From Rhizopus sp. PT2906 (Eukaryota; Mucoromycota; Mucoromycetes; Mucorales; Rhizopodaceae), in NCBI GenBank assembly GCA_025529335.1, contig JAMYHX010000229.1:1-63292 (forward strand): a stretch of 63,292 bases of DNA. The letters are read 5' to 3'. Position 1 is the stretch's first letter, and each line of letters opens with the position of its first letter. Below are positions 21,845 to 33,500 of the stretch, piece after piece. Both the position numbers and the translations under genes were made by a program. The notes beneath the pieces are model-generated. The model saw nothing but the letters and a program-made list of their open reading frames with translations. It did no database searches and was not told the origin of the DNA.

Positions 21845-23588
21845 CTAGGACTCTCCATAGATTGATTCTGTGGGCATAACCACGTTCTTGTCCTTGAAAA
21901 TATTCTCTAGCGCCTCTATCCACGCCTTTCTTTTATTCATTACATAAATGGCATGATCCGATAAGCTTGATTTTCCATTGATTGACGTATTCTTTCGTTT
22001 CTTTGACTTTTGCGTTCTCTATAAAATATAATATTAGCACCACAACTTTTGACACTTTAGTAGATTTACAAATCTTTTCAGATAACACTGTTCAACTTGA
22101 GCATCCAGCGTGTCCAAGACATGTCTGTACTGCTCATATTGAAGTTGATTGTCAACAACGTGAAGAAGTTTCTTCTTTCTGGATTCATTTATTGCATGTT
22201 GTTCTTTTAGTTCTTTTGCTACTGCCCTTAGCTCTGCACAGATCTCATCATCTTCTTTTGCGTTCCAGTCCACCTAAAGAGACCCCCTTTTTTAGCGCTA
22301 AGAAGCGTATTGAATGCAATCTTACGTCGTCATCTGCGAATAATCCAACATACCGCAGCTCTGTCATCAATCTATCCTCAAAGTCGTTTGCATCCAATTG
22401 CCCTTGATGCAGGTAGTCATCATTGTCTTCATCATTATCTTCCTCTATCTCATTAATCTCTTTATCCGGAATTAGGCTGCTTAATAGACGTTCTGTCAGT
22501 GCCCCACAGCTAATGTCTTCTTTCAAGAGATGGTCTTCTGTTATCTGATTGCTGTATTTTATATTATCATATGAACCTTGCCTTGAACTACAGCTTGTCG
22601 AAGGAGACAGGTTTAATCCAGGTATACTTATTGAGTCATCTTCAGACCAAACTTCAGTATAATGTCTTCCTAGGGGTGGTATGATATATGCCGTTTCATC
22701 ATCTGGCTGCTTATAAACAGGTATTAGTGAAGGTTATGTATATATGTATTCAAAAATAGAACCTTTTCTAGTAAAAGTTCTCTATCTGCTTCTTCCAATG
22801 GTCGAAAATGTGGATCGATGGCAGCCCAAAAGGTCAAGATGGGAATTTGATCCTTAGGCTTCACTCTTACAAAGTCTAATTCATCTTCTTTATCATTTAT
22901 CTGTGATGCCTTTTTTCTTTTCATATTGTGAGACTTTTTAGCAGTTGGTGGACTAGTTTCGTCTGCTCTTTTCAGTTTAATCGTCTGTGTTGGTTCTATA
23001 GAAAAAAGATTAGGGATATTATCCTTTCGCTCATAGGACACATACTTTTATTAAAACTGCCCTGAACAGATTCGTCTCTTCGTCGCTTCTTTCTCAATGT
23101 TTCTAGAGCTCTTATTTAAAGGAGTTAACATATCATAAATAAAACTACAAGAGAAAGCTTACAGCTGCCTTTCTAGTTGCTGCTTATTATGTGAGTTATT
23201 ATAGATGATGGGTTCATCTTTTAAATTGTTTAATCTTGTCAACAACAAGTTTTTGTATTCTTCTTTACCGTTGTCATCTTCTCTTGGTGGTTTCTTTTCT
23301 GGTTCAACTACAAAGACGTATTACATAACCTTTTCTTTGATATTAAAAACACAGTGGTTTACATTTTATCTTGACATTCTTTTTTAAATGAACAAGGTCC
23401 TTTTGTAAGTTATGAATGCGTCTTTCGGAAATGGGCAAAATTGCTTCTAGATCAGCCTTGATTTTTAATAAATCAATAGGATCTGGTATAGATCCAATGT
23501 TTGAAGAAACACTCGAAGAGTTTTTAAATTGTCGATAATGAAGAGCAGTAGCTGCTGAAACTGTAACAGGCTGTGAATATCGACGCAT
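21845..23588 (-). CDS. NGG1: SAGA/ADA complex subunit Ada3 (Ngg1)
   Basis: Seven exons (23588-23363, 23307-23163, 23110-23046, 22995-22763, 22706-22326, 22273-22070, 22018-21845) give 475 residues. Ada3 is part of the histone acetyltransferase module (Gcn5-Ada2-Ada3) of SAGA and ADA in the nucleus. The central signature is present: FWAAIDPHFRPLEEADRE followed by YIIPPLGRHYTEVW. The C-terminal Ada3 domain has CGALTERLLSSLIPD, then FEDRLMTELRYVGLF, then EDDEICAELRAVAKELKEQ and a final Lys-rich helix with VVMPTESIYGES. The N terminus is predicted coiled coil (DLEAILPISERRIHNLQKDLVHLKK). All splice phases close and give uninterrupted family similarity. The length is shorter than the yeast protein (about 700) but near the metazoan one (about 430). 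Confidence 0.9.
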
Positions 23589-23925
23589 AAATTTATGAAG
23601 AGGGGAATCAATGTTTGAAAAAGGTACACAATTTACGGACTTTGTGGAAAAACATCATTGTGGGACAAGAAGAAAAGGATTGGTATCAATCACGTGGTTT
23701 AAACAACATGAAACTAAATTTGACATGTATACGACGTCTTTGAGAGAGAGAGAAAGAGTCCTTTGAGATGATGTCAACTCTGCGTAAAACAGGGTCTCAT
23801 CTTCTGCTCTACACTTTATTTTTCCTTTTTTATCTTATACAAAACAGGTAAGCAGCCTAAAAAAAAAAACATCGTCTACTTTAAAATACTCTTTTTTTTT
23901 TTTATTATTATTATTTCTTACTGAC
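23589..23925. promoter_or_regulatory. Divergent upstream region, ADA3 and UPF0047 genes
   Basis: 337-bp head-to-head spacer with a GAGAGAGAGAAAGAG run near 23742-23757 and T tracts before 23926. No other signal seen. Confidence 0.45.
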
Positions 23926-24565
23926 ATGAGCTGGTTTCAAAAAGAAATTCGATTGAATCCTCGTAGAAGAGGTATTGTATAAATAAACAATACGCGTAAA
24001 AACTAACTCGTGTATAGGCTGTCACCTTGTTCATAATGAAATCGTTAACCAGATTCCTGAATTAAGATCATTCAAGGTCGGTTTGGCCAACGTATTCTGT
24101 AAGAGACTAAAAAAAAAAAGAAAAAAAAGAAACCAAGTTGTAAACAATAAGCATAGTGCAACATACTTCTGCTTCATTAATGATTAATGAAAATGCTGAT
24201 CCTGATGTACAAAAGGATATGGAAATGGGTTTAAATAAGATCGTACCGGAATCATTTCCCTATATTCACACAGCAGAAGGCCCTGATGATATGGTATGGA
24301 AGTGAATTAATTGATTTATCTAATCTAATTCTTTGTTTATTATTAGCCTGGTCACTTGAAATCAGGAATTGTAGGCGTTTCTCTTAATATCCCAATCACC
24401 AATGGTCGCTTAAACCTTGGAACTTGGCAAGGGTAAGTTTTTTTTTTTTGGATCGCGGCCAAAGGATTAGTGAATTAATATATTATTAGTATTTATCTTT
24501 GTGAGCATCGTGAGCATGGTGGATCACGCAGGGTTGTTGTTACATTGCAAGGAGAAAAGAAATAA
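23926..24565 (+). CDS. YjbQ/UPF0047 family protein
   Basis: Five exons (23926-23971, 24018-24098, 24157-24293, 24347-24432, 24490-24565) give 141 residues, the normal length for this single-domain family. Signature elements: LQHTSASLMINENADPDV, the His-containing EGPDDMPGHLKSGIVG, and GRLNLGTWQGIYLCEHREHG near the C terminus. Bacterial members show weak thiamine-phosphate synthase activity in suppressor tests and the family is a stable trimer with a conserved His/Glu site. The true role in fungi is not known. It lies tail-to-tail with the HPP gene, with 19 bp between stop codons, so their 3' UTRs must overlap. Confidence 0.92.
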
Positions 24566-24584
24566 AGAAATATAGATGAAAAGG

Positions 24585-25566
24585 TTAGGATGAATGATTA
24601 GTTATTTTGTCTAGTAAAGAACTGAGAGCCTTCTGCTCTTCAAGTGATAATGCTTGTTTTGAATGGGATTTCAACATGGAAGCTGCATGCTTTACATTTA
24701 GTCTAGTGGCTATCATGCCTTGCACAACACTGATACTCTCTTCGTCCTCAGATTCATTTTGCGGCTTTCTTTGTTCAAGTATCCCTTCTTCTGCTGCTGT
24801 CAAGTTACTTGCAACAACTTCTTCTTTTTCACGATCTGTCAGAGTAGTTACCGAGGGCATGACAGTGCCTAATGTGGAAGGATCGACCTGCAGAGGTAAT
24901 CGACTAGGCTTCCACCAATAGGAGGGGTATTTTCTTTCTATATTATTGATCAAGCAGCCAATGGTCACTTGTATAACAGCAGATAAAGTGACAACACCAA
25001 TATAAAACCATTTAATGTCAATCACATTCGTCGTCGTAACAGCGATGAGTGCAGTTGCACCTGCAGGAGGATGAACCGTTTTGGTCAATTGCATGATAAC
25101 CAAGGAAGTAGCCATTGCAGTAGCACCAGCTACCCATTGTACGGCTATTCTTTGTTCCTCTGAGGGCCAATCATGCTTAATACCAAGGAATAATTGTGTA
25201 ATGACAACTCCTACGATTGATCCGATTATCTGTCCACCTATGACATTTCGAGGCTGAGCTAGAGGAGCATCAATGGCACCATAAATCAATACAGCACTGG
25301 CACCCTAATATATAATAGTGTTATATATCATATTTCGAACATTCATTCATTTTATTTACAAATGATGCAATAATCATTGGTGTATGATGTGCTTGAAATG
25401 AAGGAGCATAGACAAATATAATTTCTAATACAGCAATACCCACCCATGCAGCCAAGAATGACCAAAAGCAAATCCTCCATAGTGGTAATATCTTTTGCTT
25501 ATGATCTGGCTTTCTATAGCCTAGAAAGTATGATAGAAAATAAGGTATTCTGGATAATCTTGACAT
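24585..25566 (-). CDS. HPP family membrane protein
   Basis: Two exons (25566-25360, 25304-24585; 55-nt intron) give 308 residues. Four to five hydrophobic segments and the family signature TVHPPAGATALI (with the HPP triplet) are present, as is QPRNVIGGQIIGSIVG. HPP proteins are integral membrane proteins; plastid and cyanobacterial members transport nitrite, while the substrate of fungal members is not established. The cytosolic C-terminal tail of about 110 residues is acidic and polar (REKEEVVASNLTAAEEGILE). The ATG at 25566 starts MSRLSRIPYFLSYFLGYR; an upstream in-frame run of Phe codons (complement of a poly-A tract) was left out as untranslated leader. Confidence 0.88.
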
Positions 25567-25975
25567 TCTGCCAGCAAAGAAGGAAAAAAAAAAAAAAAAA
25601 AAAACAAACAAATAAACTCAAAATGATATATTTATTCCGAATAATAGTCACTCTATGTCTGAATTATAAAATGGTGGAAATTGAACTTAAAAACTGTAGC
25701 TCTTTCAACCTTTTACACTTTACACTTTTAGAAATTATTCGCACACTGATAAAAAATGATAATTTCAGACAACAAAATAATAAAAGAGAGCCCATAAGAA
25801 GCAAAAGAATGAATCAAGGAATGATTAATAAATCGGTTATCAAGTCTCTAACAACTTTTTTTCAGTTACGTGCTTTTTATAAGTGTTGACCACATTTATC
25901 TTTTCTCAAAAAGACAGAATTCATTGTCTTTAAAGTGTAACTGCTATTGGTTTCTGAAAATATTTTATTACTATT
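25567..25975. other. Intergenic between HPP and BAG-domain genes
   Basis: Contains a poly-A run (25583-25602) at the HPP leader. No coding or structural signal seen. Confidence 0.4.
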
Positions 25976-27568
25976 TCAACACTTTCTCTGTGAACGATGA
26001 TGTCGTCTCTTTCTTCTTTTTTGACGTTTACTTGCAGAAAGCGCCTTTTGCAATTCAGCTTGTTTATGTAAATCCAATTGATCCAACATGCTTTGACATT
26101 TCTGTACAAGTTCACGGCGATAACTTCTAATAGACTCATTACCGTTGCTTTCGATTGTATCCAACTTTAGCATCACCCTCATCAATTCATCCTCTGATCC
26201 TAGATAAGCTCGATTCGCATCTGTAGTAGCTGTCAATAACAATGTGCCTTCTTTCTGTTTGCTAAACGTTAATGGCTGGTTTAGTACATGATGCCAACGA
26301 CTGACAATATCACTAGTTTCGCTTTCGAGACTTTTAGAAATTTCATTTAATTGCTGTATCGCCTTTGACTCTTGTGGATCTTTAGATTTTGTCTCCTTTT
26401 GTTGCTCTGCTGCTATTTCATCCACAAATCTCTGATTCTCCCTTTCTTCTTTTTCTTCTTCATCTACTGGTGATACACTCATTCGTTCACTCGTAGGCGT
26501 TGGCTCTGCCTCAGTAAAGACATGCTCTGGTAAATAAGGCTTCTTAACCTCGGGAATTTCTACCTTGGGCTTCTCTGTTTTCTTGGGTTGGTCCTTTTCC
26601 CAAATACCCGAAGGCTTGGGTTCGTCACAGTAAAATGCCTTTCCAGGAGCTGGGGTGTACTGCTCACCGATTAGAACCGGTCGTGAAGCCAATTGGTTAA
26701 CAAGATCTTTTAGGGTAACCACATGATCGGCAAGAGGTGGAAGAGTTCTTTGGGTATGACTTGTGTCCGGTGCCACATCCTCGGGTGTCTTGTCTTCTTC
26801 TACTTCATCTTCATATCCATCCTCTTCTTCGCTTGCTTCATGAGAAAGGGAAGCCTCGGGAGTTGATTGGTTTTCTTCCAAGGCGTCGTGTTCTGATGTG
26901 AGGAATGCAGAACGGGGTGTTTCAGAGTCCTGCTTTTGATCAGACAAGAATTTCCATACTTCAGCCACAGCTTCATCATTGTTTGATTTTTCATCATCCT
27001 CTTCTTCCACTTGTTTGTATTCTTTGTCTTTTTCTTGATATTGTTGCTCAAACAGATGTGTAAGCAATTCGGCCAGCTGCTGTGCACGGTACTCAGAGTA
27101 CCCGGTTCGGTATGCTTCGTCCAGTTGTCGCTCTATTTCTTGTTGCTGTGCATTCATTTGAACATACCTATTCCATGTTTCATTCACACGATGTTGCTCT
27201 AAGGCCGCTGCAATGCACTGACGGTAGTAACGCTCTTCTTCTTCTTGCAGTACAGCACGAATCAGAGCCTGTCTTCGGTATTCGTCTAGGTATGCTTGGA
27301 TTTGACGAGTTCTATGACGGCGATACTCTTCTTTGAGTAACCTAAGATTATAGAGTGCTTGCTCCAATCGTTGTTTTTCGCTTCTGGCAGCAGCAGCTAT
27401 TTCTGCTGGACTTGCTGAACGATAAATATGGTGAAGGTGCACTACATTGGATGAATTTTGACACTCTTCGATATGTTTTGCGCGTTCATCTTGCTCATAT
27501 GCAAGCAAGGACTGCAACTGTAAGATGTCATCAATACTCAAGGTTCGTGTGGGATTTCTTCTATACAT
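25976..27568 (-). CDS. BAG-domain protein (Hsp70 co-chaperone)
   Basis: Intronless frame of 530 residues. Residues about 40-200 are a long, highly charged helix (EKQRLEQALYNLRLLKEEYR and repeats of QEEEERYYRQ), then an acidic disordered linker, then PALADH/GIWEKD motifs. The C terminus (about 410-510) reads as a BAG domain: IQQLNEISKSLES, then LDTIESNGNESIRSYRRELV and QKCQSMLDQLD, matching the conserved L-x-x-[IL]-E-x-x-G-N-x-x-[IL]-R-x-x-R-[KR]-x-[LV] pattern. BAG domains bind the Hsp70 ATPase domain and trigger nucleotide release. A basic tail (KRQKRRKRRHHRSQRK) may be a nuclear or RNA-contact signal. Domain call strong by motif; client pathway unknown. Confidence 0.82.
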   Translation of the reverse strand: MYRRNPTRTLSIDDILQLQSLLAYEQDERAKHIEECQNSSNVVHLHHIYRSASPAEIAAAARSEKQRLEQALYNLRLLKEEYRRHRTRQIQAYLDEYRRQALIRAVLQEEEERYYRQCIAAALEQHRVNETWNRYVQMNAQQQEIERQLDEAYRTGYSEYRAQQLAELLTHLFEQQYQEKDKEYKQVEEEDDEKSNNDEAVAEVWKFLSDQKQDSETPRSAFLTSEHDALEENQSTPEASLSHEASEEEDGYEDEVEEDKTPEDVAPDTSHTQRTLPPLADHVVTLKDLVNQLASRPVLIGEQYTPAPGKAFYCDEPKPSGIWEKDQPKKTEKPKVEIPEVKKPYLPEHVFTEAEPTPTSERMSVSPVDEEEKEERENQRFVDEIAAEQQKETKSKDPQESKAIQQLNEISKSLESETSDIVSRWHHVLNQPLTFSKQKEGTLLLTATTDANRAYLGSEDELMRVMLKLDTIESNGNESIRSYRRELVQKCQSMLDQLDLHKQAELQKALSASKRQKRRKRRHHRSQRKC

Positions 27569-27665
27569 TATATCAGAGAAAAAAAAAAAAAAAAGAATAA
27601 AAAATACCTATGCCAGAGAAATAAATGATTGGTTTTTCTAGAAAGGTGGGCCGATGCATGAACTT

Positions 27666-27719
27666 TGGTCAATGACGTAAGTTCGTGGTGTGCCCGTGTA
27701 CTGCGCCCAGCATTGACCA
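27666..27719. repeat. 9-bp inverted repeat with CRE-like site upstream of the BAG gene
   Basis: TGGTCAATG at 27666-27674 and CATTGACCA at 27711-27719 are perfect complements with a 36-bp spacer. A CRE/ATF-like TGACGTAA lies at 27673-27680. This is about 100-150 bp upstream of the BAG-protein start, a plausible stress-control position. Confidence 0.45.
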
Positions 27720-27945
27720 TGATTTAAGTGTGTCCCATTAGTAACGTAGGGCCTCTGTTATACCGTATCTTCACTTTAGTTTGGACCAGTAACCTGTATA
27801 TTTTGCATATAATAAAATGGTCAAATCAAGTTTGTAACTTGGTTTTACTGATGTTTTGTCCAAAAATAAAGACAACTTTTTTTCTATATCACTTTTTACT
27901 TTTTCACTCTTCTTCACGAGAGTAAAATATGTGAAAATACCATAA

Positions 27946-28808
27946 AAATATGAACAGGTTTTGTATGTCAATGAACTGGAAAGTTATGAAGTAAATGAAA
28001 TTGTGCTTGTAGCGCAGCGTCAATCTCTTGAGCAATTTGATTTAATTTATCAACCCATAAAGAAATTATAGATGAATGCGAAAACCGAAATTAATTTCAA
28101 ACTTGACGAATGGTTAAAAAAAAAAGACAATATTTTTGATGATCTATTGGAATATTGATTTGATAATAACTCCAATGGAATATTACAGAACCATCTGCAA
28201 GATTCGACGGAATGGGTGATGGATGCTCCTCTTTTGTTACTTATCCTTGCTGTCTTTGAGAGGCTTTGCATTCCCTCAGTCAATATGCATCATCCCTGAC
28301 TAGGATATCCCAACTATCAATATATCCAGTTTTAGTCAAATATTTTCTTCATCTCAGAATCGAAAATCTTTATGTCCACTTCAACAAAGTAGCCATTAAT
28401 TTCCCCCCTCATTGAAGCCATACAAGGCAATGTACTCAGATATATGTATAAACATTATCACAGCCTTCTAATTTTATATCAGATATCACACCTATTTTGC
28501 AGTATCTTGCTGTCAATCTGGTCTTATGGGATGCTCTTGTACGATTTGAAGTCAAGTCAAACAACACATGGTCAAAGGTCAATACAAACAGAGACATCCA
28601 GCTTTGCTTACTTTATTTCTTGATAAGATGCGAAAAGGCTCTTTCTGATTATCCTCTGCAGACATTCAATGACTTAATAAAACGCTGTCTTAAGAGTAGC
28701 GAATATTCAGTTTATAAACAATATCAGATGAAAGTAAAAACAATGCATTCACAACATTCTCTCTCTGTCTTATTTAAACTAAAACAAAAAGGAAGGATAA
28801 AGTGGTAA
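27946..28808 (+). pseudogene. Decayed unidentified protein gene
   Basis: A single plus-strand frame reads protein-like from 27946 (QVLYVNELESYEVNEIVLVA) through 28296 but is broken by stops at 28069 (TAG), 28156 (TGA), 28297 (TGA) and 28333 (TAG). After a shift, a 103-codon frame at 28497-28808 continues with mixed hydrophobic/charged sequence (LAVNLVLWDALVRFEVKSNN, then CEKALSDYPLQTFNDLIKRC). No classic splice pairs restore one frame. I read it as the relic of one gene, possibly of a repeated fungal family or transposon, but recognise no domain. An intact orphan gene limited to 28497-28808 is an alternative. Confidence 0.35.
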
Positions 28809-30576
28809 GACAACTGCGCATATCAAAATTTATTACGAGGGCTTAATAGTGATACTATTCTGCGACTGACTTCTTTATAAGAGAGTTGTTTATATTCATT
28901 ATTCTAGACAAGACCGTTTCGATTTCGCTCAAAACAATCCTCAGTATGCAGTTTACAACCTTTAACGAGAAAGAAGTGGAAAGATATCACATCGTTAGAG
29001 CAAACACTGCTATATAAGCCATCCATTTATTATTCTTTATCCTTTGTCGTTTTCTTTAGCAACTTGTTTAAAAAAAAACTGAACAAACGGCCGCTGATAA
29101 GCCGATACGAATCAAAGTTTTAATCAGTTCAGAAAAACAAACAAATACAAGGTGTCGTGTTATCTGCTTATTCTTGTTGATATGCTCACTGGATTTCCTC
29201 ACCTGATGCATAAACGGATACACGTCATGTTTAATAGCCAAAAGTGTCAACGATTAAAAAATGGCAAGACTGATCTTTTGAAGACTGATCATTTTTTATT
29301 TGCGTAAATGTACCACTTTGGATCAGAGTCGTAGGAGGAGACTGAATTAATAAAAAGTACTATTCTCACCATTTATTCTTAAATCAGATCTAGTAACCCA
29401 GCGAGACAAGCCAATAATAAAGGAAGGGGGAGAACCAAAAACGTAAAGCACGCGTATTTGTCAATTCTGTGAAGATCATTCAAAGGGGGAGGGAGCATCA
29501 GCAAAGGATAGCAGAAGAGGCAATAAAGGAAGTTGATGAAAGTAAATAACCTTAATGATTACCATTTATTCTTCTATGGCCGTTATCAACAATACTATTC
29601 TTTTTTACGTCAGTGTATGTGAATGAATCTGTGCATTGAACATGTTTAGTTCACATGATGCTGTGACCTATAAAACAGGTATTATACTCATCTTGCTTGA
29701 AACAAAAATGAAAGTGTATCATGTTGATCCCTGTGTCATTTAAAGTAAAACTCATTATGGAAGTGTTTCATCATCAAAAAGGGCTAAGCATGAGAGAAAA
29801 TAAACACTACACGTTTCATTCATGATATGGAATATCCTAAAGTCCTACAGCGTAAAGTAAGGATTGAAACTGCGATCAAAGATGTAACAAAGCTACTTTA
29901 GATGAAGTTTAATTTAGCAGTAAAGCAAAACAAGTCTAATCTGGAGAGAGAAAGAGAGAGAGAGAGACATATAAAAAAAATCGCTCACTCCTTTGATTGG
30001 CGTAACGTAGAGCTATTATGAGGCTTAAAGGCCATTGGCTTGATCTTCAAGAAAGGAAATTTACGTGTAACGTTACCTGCTTTGAAGTGTAAAAAAATGT
30101 CAGATTGAATATAAGGAACAATGAGTATATCTTTATATTGGTTTGATTATTATGACTAATATATCAGATCTTGTGAAATAGAATAGAATAGAAAATTGCA
30201 TACGTCGGCGCATATTGAATATGCTTGAACAAAGATTAGAGGCAAGAGAGGGGAGAAAGAAAGGACCAGATCAAAGTATTCGTTGTTGTATCACCAACCG
30301 TTTGTCAGATAAAAAGCCTAGTAAGGAATCGCAAAAAGGGCTCACAGACAAATATGGTGGTAATCTTTTATTTTGATCTCCTCTGTCTCTGAATGTGCAG
30401 CTTGGCACACTGCAATGTACACACACCTTTTTCAATGCTTTCTAAAAAGGAAATGAAAAAAAGGCTCAAAGATCTACGTATATAAATAAGCTTGTTCCTG
30501 TAAGTCTTTCTCTTTTTTTTTTTTCTTTCTTTTTTACTTCGTTTCCTCCTTTGCTTTTCTACTTTGCATTAATCAA
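28809..30576. other. Gene-poor 1.8 kb region upstream of the P-type ATPase
   Basis: No convincing coding frame on either strand. It holds a 15-bp tandem unit at 29266-29295 (AAGACTGATC twice, 15 bp apart), a GA microsatellite at about 29942-29968, and short AATAG repeats near 30180-30194. The last 100 bp before 30577 are pyrimidine-rich, as expected for a strongly expressed fungal promoter. An unseen ncRNA or upstream exon cannot be excluded. Confidence 0.5.
29942..29968. repeat. GA microsatellite
   Basis: Near-perfect run of GA dinucleotides with one AAA interruption. Confidence 0.8.
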
Positions 30577-33500
30577 ATGGATCCTGAAAAAGTAGAAGAA
30601 AGAACTACTGTGATCACGGTAGAGGATACCAAGGTTATAGACGAAACCAAAATCAAATTTGCCAAAGTCTATCGCCCAGAAAGGACAAAGACGATTCAAA
30701 CAATTGACACTACAGGTTCACGTAGACCATCTATTAGTGCTCCTAAACGCCCCGAAAAGAAGCGTAAAGGCGATAAAAAGAATGTTGACATCGTAAGTAC
30801 ATTTATTCTTTTTTTTTTTTATGTAGCCTAATATTCTTTTTATTTGTTCTAGACTGAGCATTTACTCTCTGCAGAGGAATGTGCAGCCAAATATAATACG
30901 CACATCAATACTAAAAAGGCTTCAGACTCAAAGGGTTTAACCACTCAACAAGCCGCCAACATCTTGGCTGAAACAGGCCTTAACCAGCTTTCTCCTCCCA
31001 AGAAGAGACATCCTATCCTCAAGTATATTGACTGTGTGCTCAAATTATTCAATCTGCTCTTGATTTTGGCTGGTATTCTCGATTATATTTTATTAGCTAT
31101 CAATTTCCAAGAAAACTTTGCTAACGTAACGTGTATATCTTTGACTTTTATGTACTTTTATTAATTTTCCTTTTTTAGACATATCTCGGCGCCATTCTGA
31201 TTGGTGTAGCCTTACTTAACGCTTTTATTGAATTTTATCAAGAACAAAAATCACAGGCCTTACTTGACTCCTTCCTCAACATGGTCCCTGCTAAATGCAT
31301 GGTCATCCGTGATGGTAAAATGCAGCAAATTGATGCCGTTAACCTTGTTATTGGTGACGTTGTCATGGTTCGAATGGGCGATAAAGTGCCTGCCGATCTT
31401 TTTCTCTTCCAAGCCTCCGATCTCAAAGTTGACAATTCTCCGCTCACAGGTGAATCTGACCCCCAGGAACGTGGTCCAAATAACACACAAAAGAATGTCT
31501 TTGAAGCTGAAAATATTATATTCAATGGTACCTTGGCTGTATCTGGTGAGGGCTATGGTATAGTTGTCAGAACAGGTGACAGTACGGTGCTCGGTCAAAT
31601 TGCTGGTTTGACAGCAGGTGAATCTAAAGAAGATTCTCCTCTCTCAAAAGAAATCGCCACTTTTGTCAAGATTATTGCTTCCATCGCCTTAGTTACTGCT
31701 GCTATCTTCTTTGGTATCGGTTTCCCAGTCAACAATAACAACATTTCCTTGACTTTGAACTTTGCGATTTCCGTCTTTGTCGCTTGGGTCCCAGAAGGTT
31801 TGCCTGCCACCGTGACCATTTTGCTGACAATCTCTGCTAAACGTATGGCTGCCCGTAACGTGCTCGTGAAGGATTTACAAGGTGTAGAAACCTTGGGTGC
31901 TATCACTCTTTTGGCTACAGACAAAACTGGTACCTTGACTCGTAATCAAATGACTGTTACCTATATCTGGTCTTGCCTTAGTTTGAGAAATGTCATGGAT
32001 AAACAAACAATGTCAGAAAAGGCCATTCAGATACCTGGTGTCCGTGAGATCTTGAATATTTCAACTCTCAACTCACGTGCCAAATTCGATCGGGTCGATG
32101 TTCCAGTCTCTCAAAGACAGATTCTTGGTGATGCCACAGAAACTGGTCTGGTCCGCTTTGCTGGCGAGCAATTTGGTGATCTCTTTGATACTTTACCTGA
32201 TCAATATCCCAAGGTTTTTGAGATACCCTTCAACTCTGATAACAAGTGGGCCATGACTATCCACAAAATGAAGCATGCTAATGGTGATCTGACTCTTTAT
32301 GTCAAGGGCGCCCCAGAACGTGTGTTGAAACTTTGTGGCTCTATCCTGACTGAATCTGGCTCTGTTCCACTCACTCAAGAACACCAAAATGCCTTCCAGG
32401 AAACTTATTCTTATATGGCTGGTCAGGGTCATCGTGTCTTGGCATTTGCTCAGGTCTTGCTTGATGGTCACGAATACCCTGCTGATTATGTATTTGACAA
32501 GAGCCAAAAGAATTATCCCATGTCTGGTATGACCTTTGTCGGTTTAGCTTCACTTGAGGATCCTCCTAAGCACGGTGTGCGTGAGGCTATTGGTAAATGC
32601 CGTGCTGCTGGTATCAAAGTCATGATGGTAACTGGTGATCATCCTTTGACGGCAGAAGCTATTGGTCGCAAGATTAATTTGATGGTAGGCGAGACAAAGG
32701 AAATGGTTGCTAAGCGTACGGGACGTTCTGTGGAAGAAGTCTCTGAAGACGAATACAACAGTATCGTCATTCATGGTGACATGATCGATGGCTTAACTGA
32801 TGACGACTGGGACAATATCTTTTCAAAGGATGAAGTCATCTTTGCTCGTACTTCTCCCAAGCATAAACTGGAAATTGTCAAACATGCACAGGCCTTACGA
32901 CATATCGTTGGTGTTACTGGTGATGGTGTGAATGACGCTCCTGCATTGAAAAAGGCTGATCTTGGTATTGCAATGAATATTTCTGGCTCAGATGTTTCCA
33001 AGGATGCAGCTGCCATGATTCTTCTTGACGATAACTTTGCTTCCATCATTCATGGTATTGAAGAAGGTCGACTTATTTTCACCAACCTCAAGAAATCCAT
33101 CATGTACACCATCACTCACTCTATGCCTGAAGTCATTCCAAATCTGCTTTACATTATTGTACCATTGCCTCTTCCTCTGTCTGCCATTCTTATCTTGGTG
33201 ATTGATCTTGGCTTTGAATTGTTTGCTGCTCTTACATTTGCTTGGGATGTCCCTGAAACAAAAGAAGGTCTCATGAAACTACCTCCTCGTAAACCAGTTA
33301 CGCCTGATTCTATTGATCGTTACCGTCGTTATCTTCATCGCAGACAACGTTATGTTCAGTATGATGAATCAGGTGAAGAAGTTCGTTCTAATGTGTTCCG
33401 TCGCATGTACAACAAGCTTCATGAGTTGACTACAGCTGCTTACTGGAAAGAAAAGTTTGAAAAAACCGATGACGAAGTCTTGGTCGATCTCCCTCTTTTA

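Noticed and set aside
31238..31924. Long antisense frames inside the P-type ATPase exon
   Set aside because: Shadow frames of a strongly biased coding exon; no motifs.
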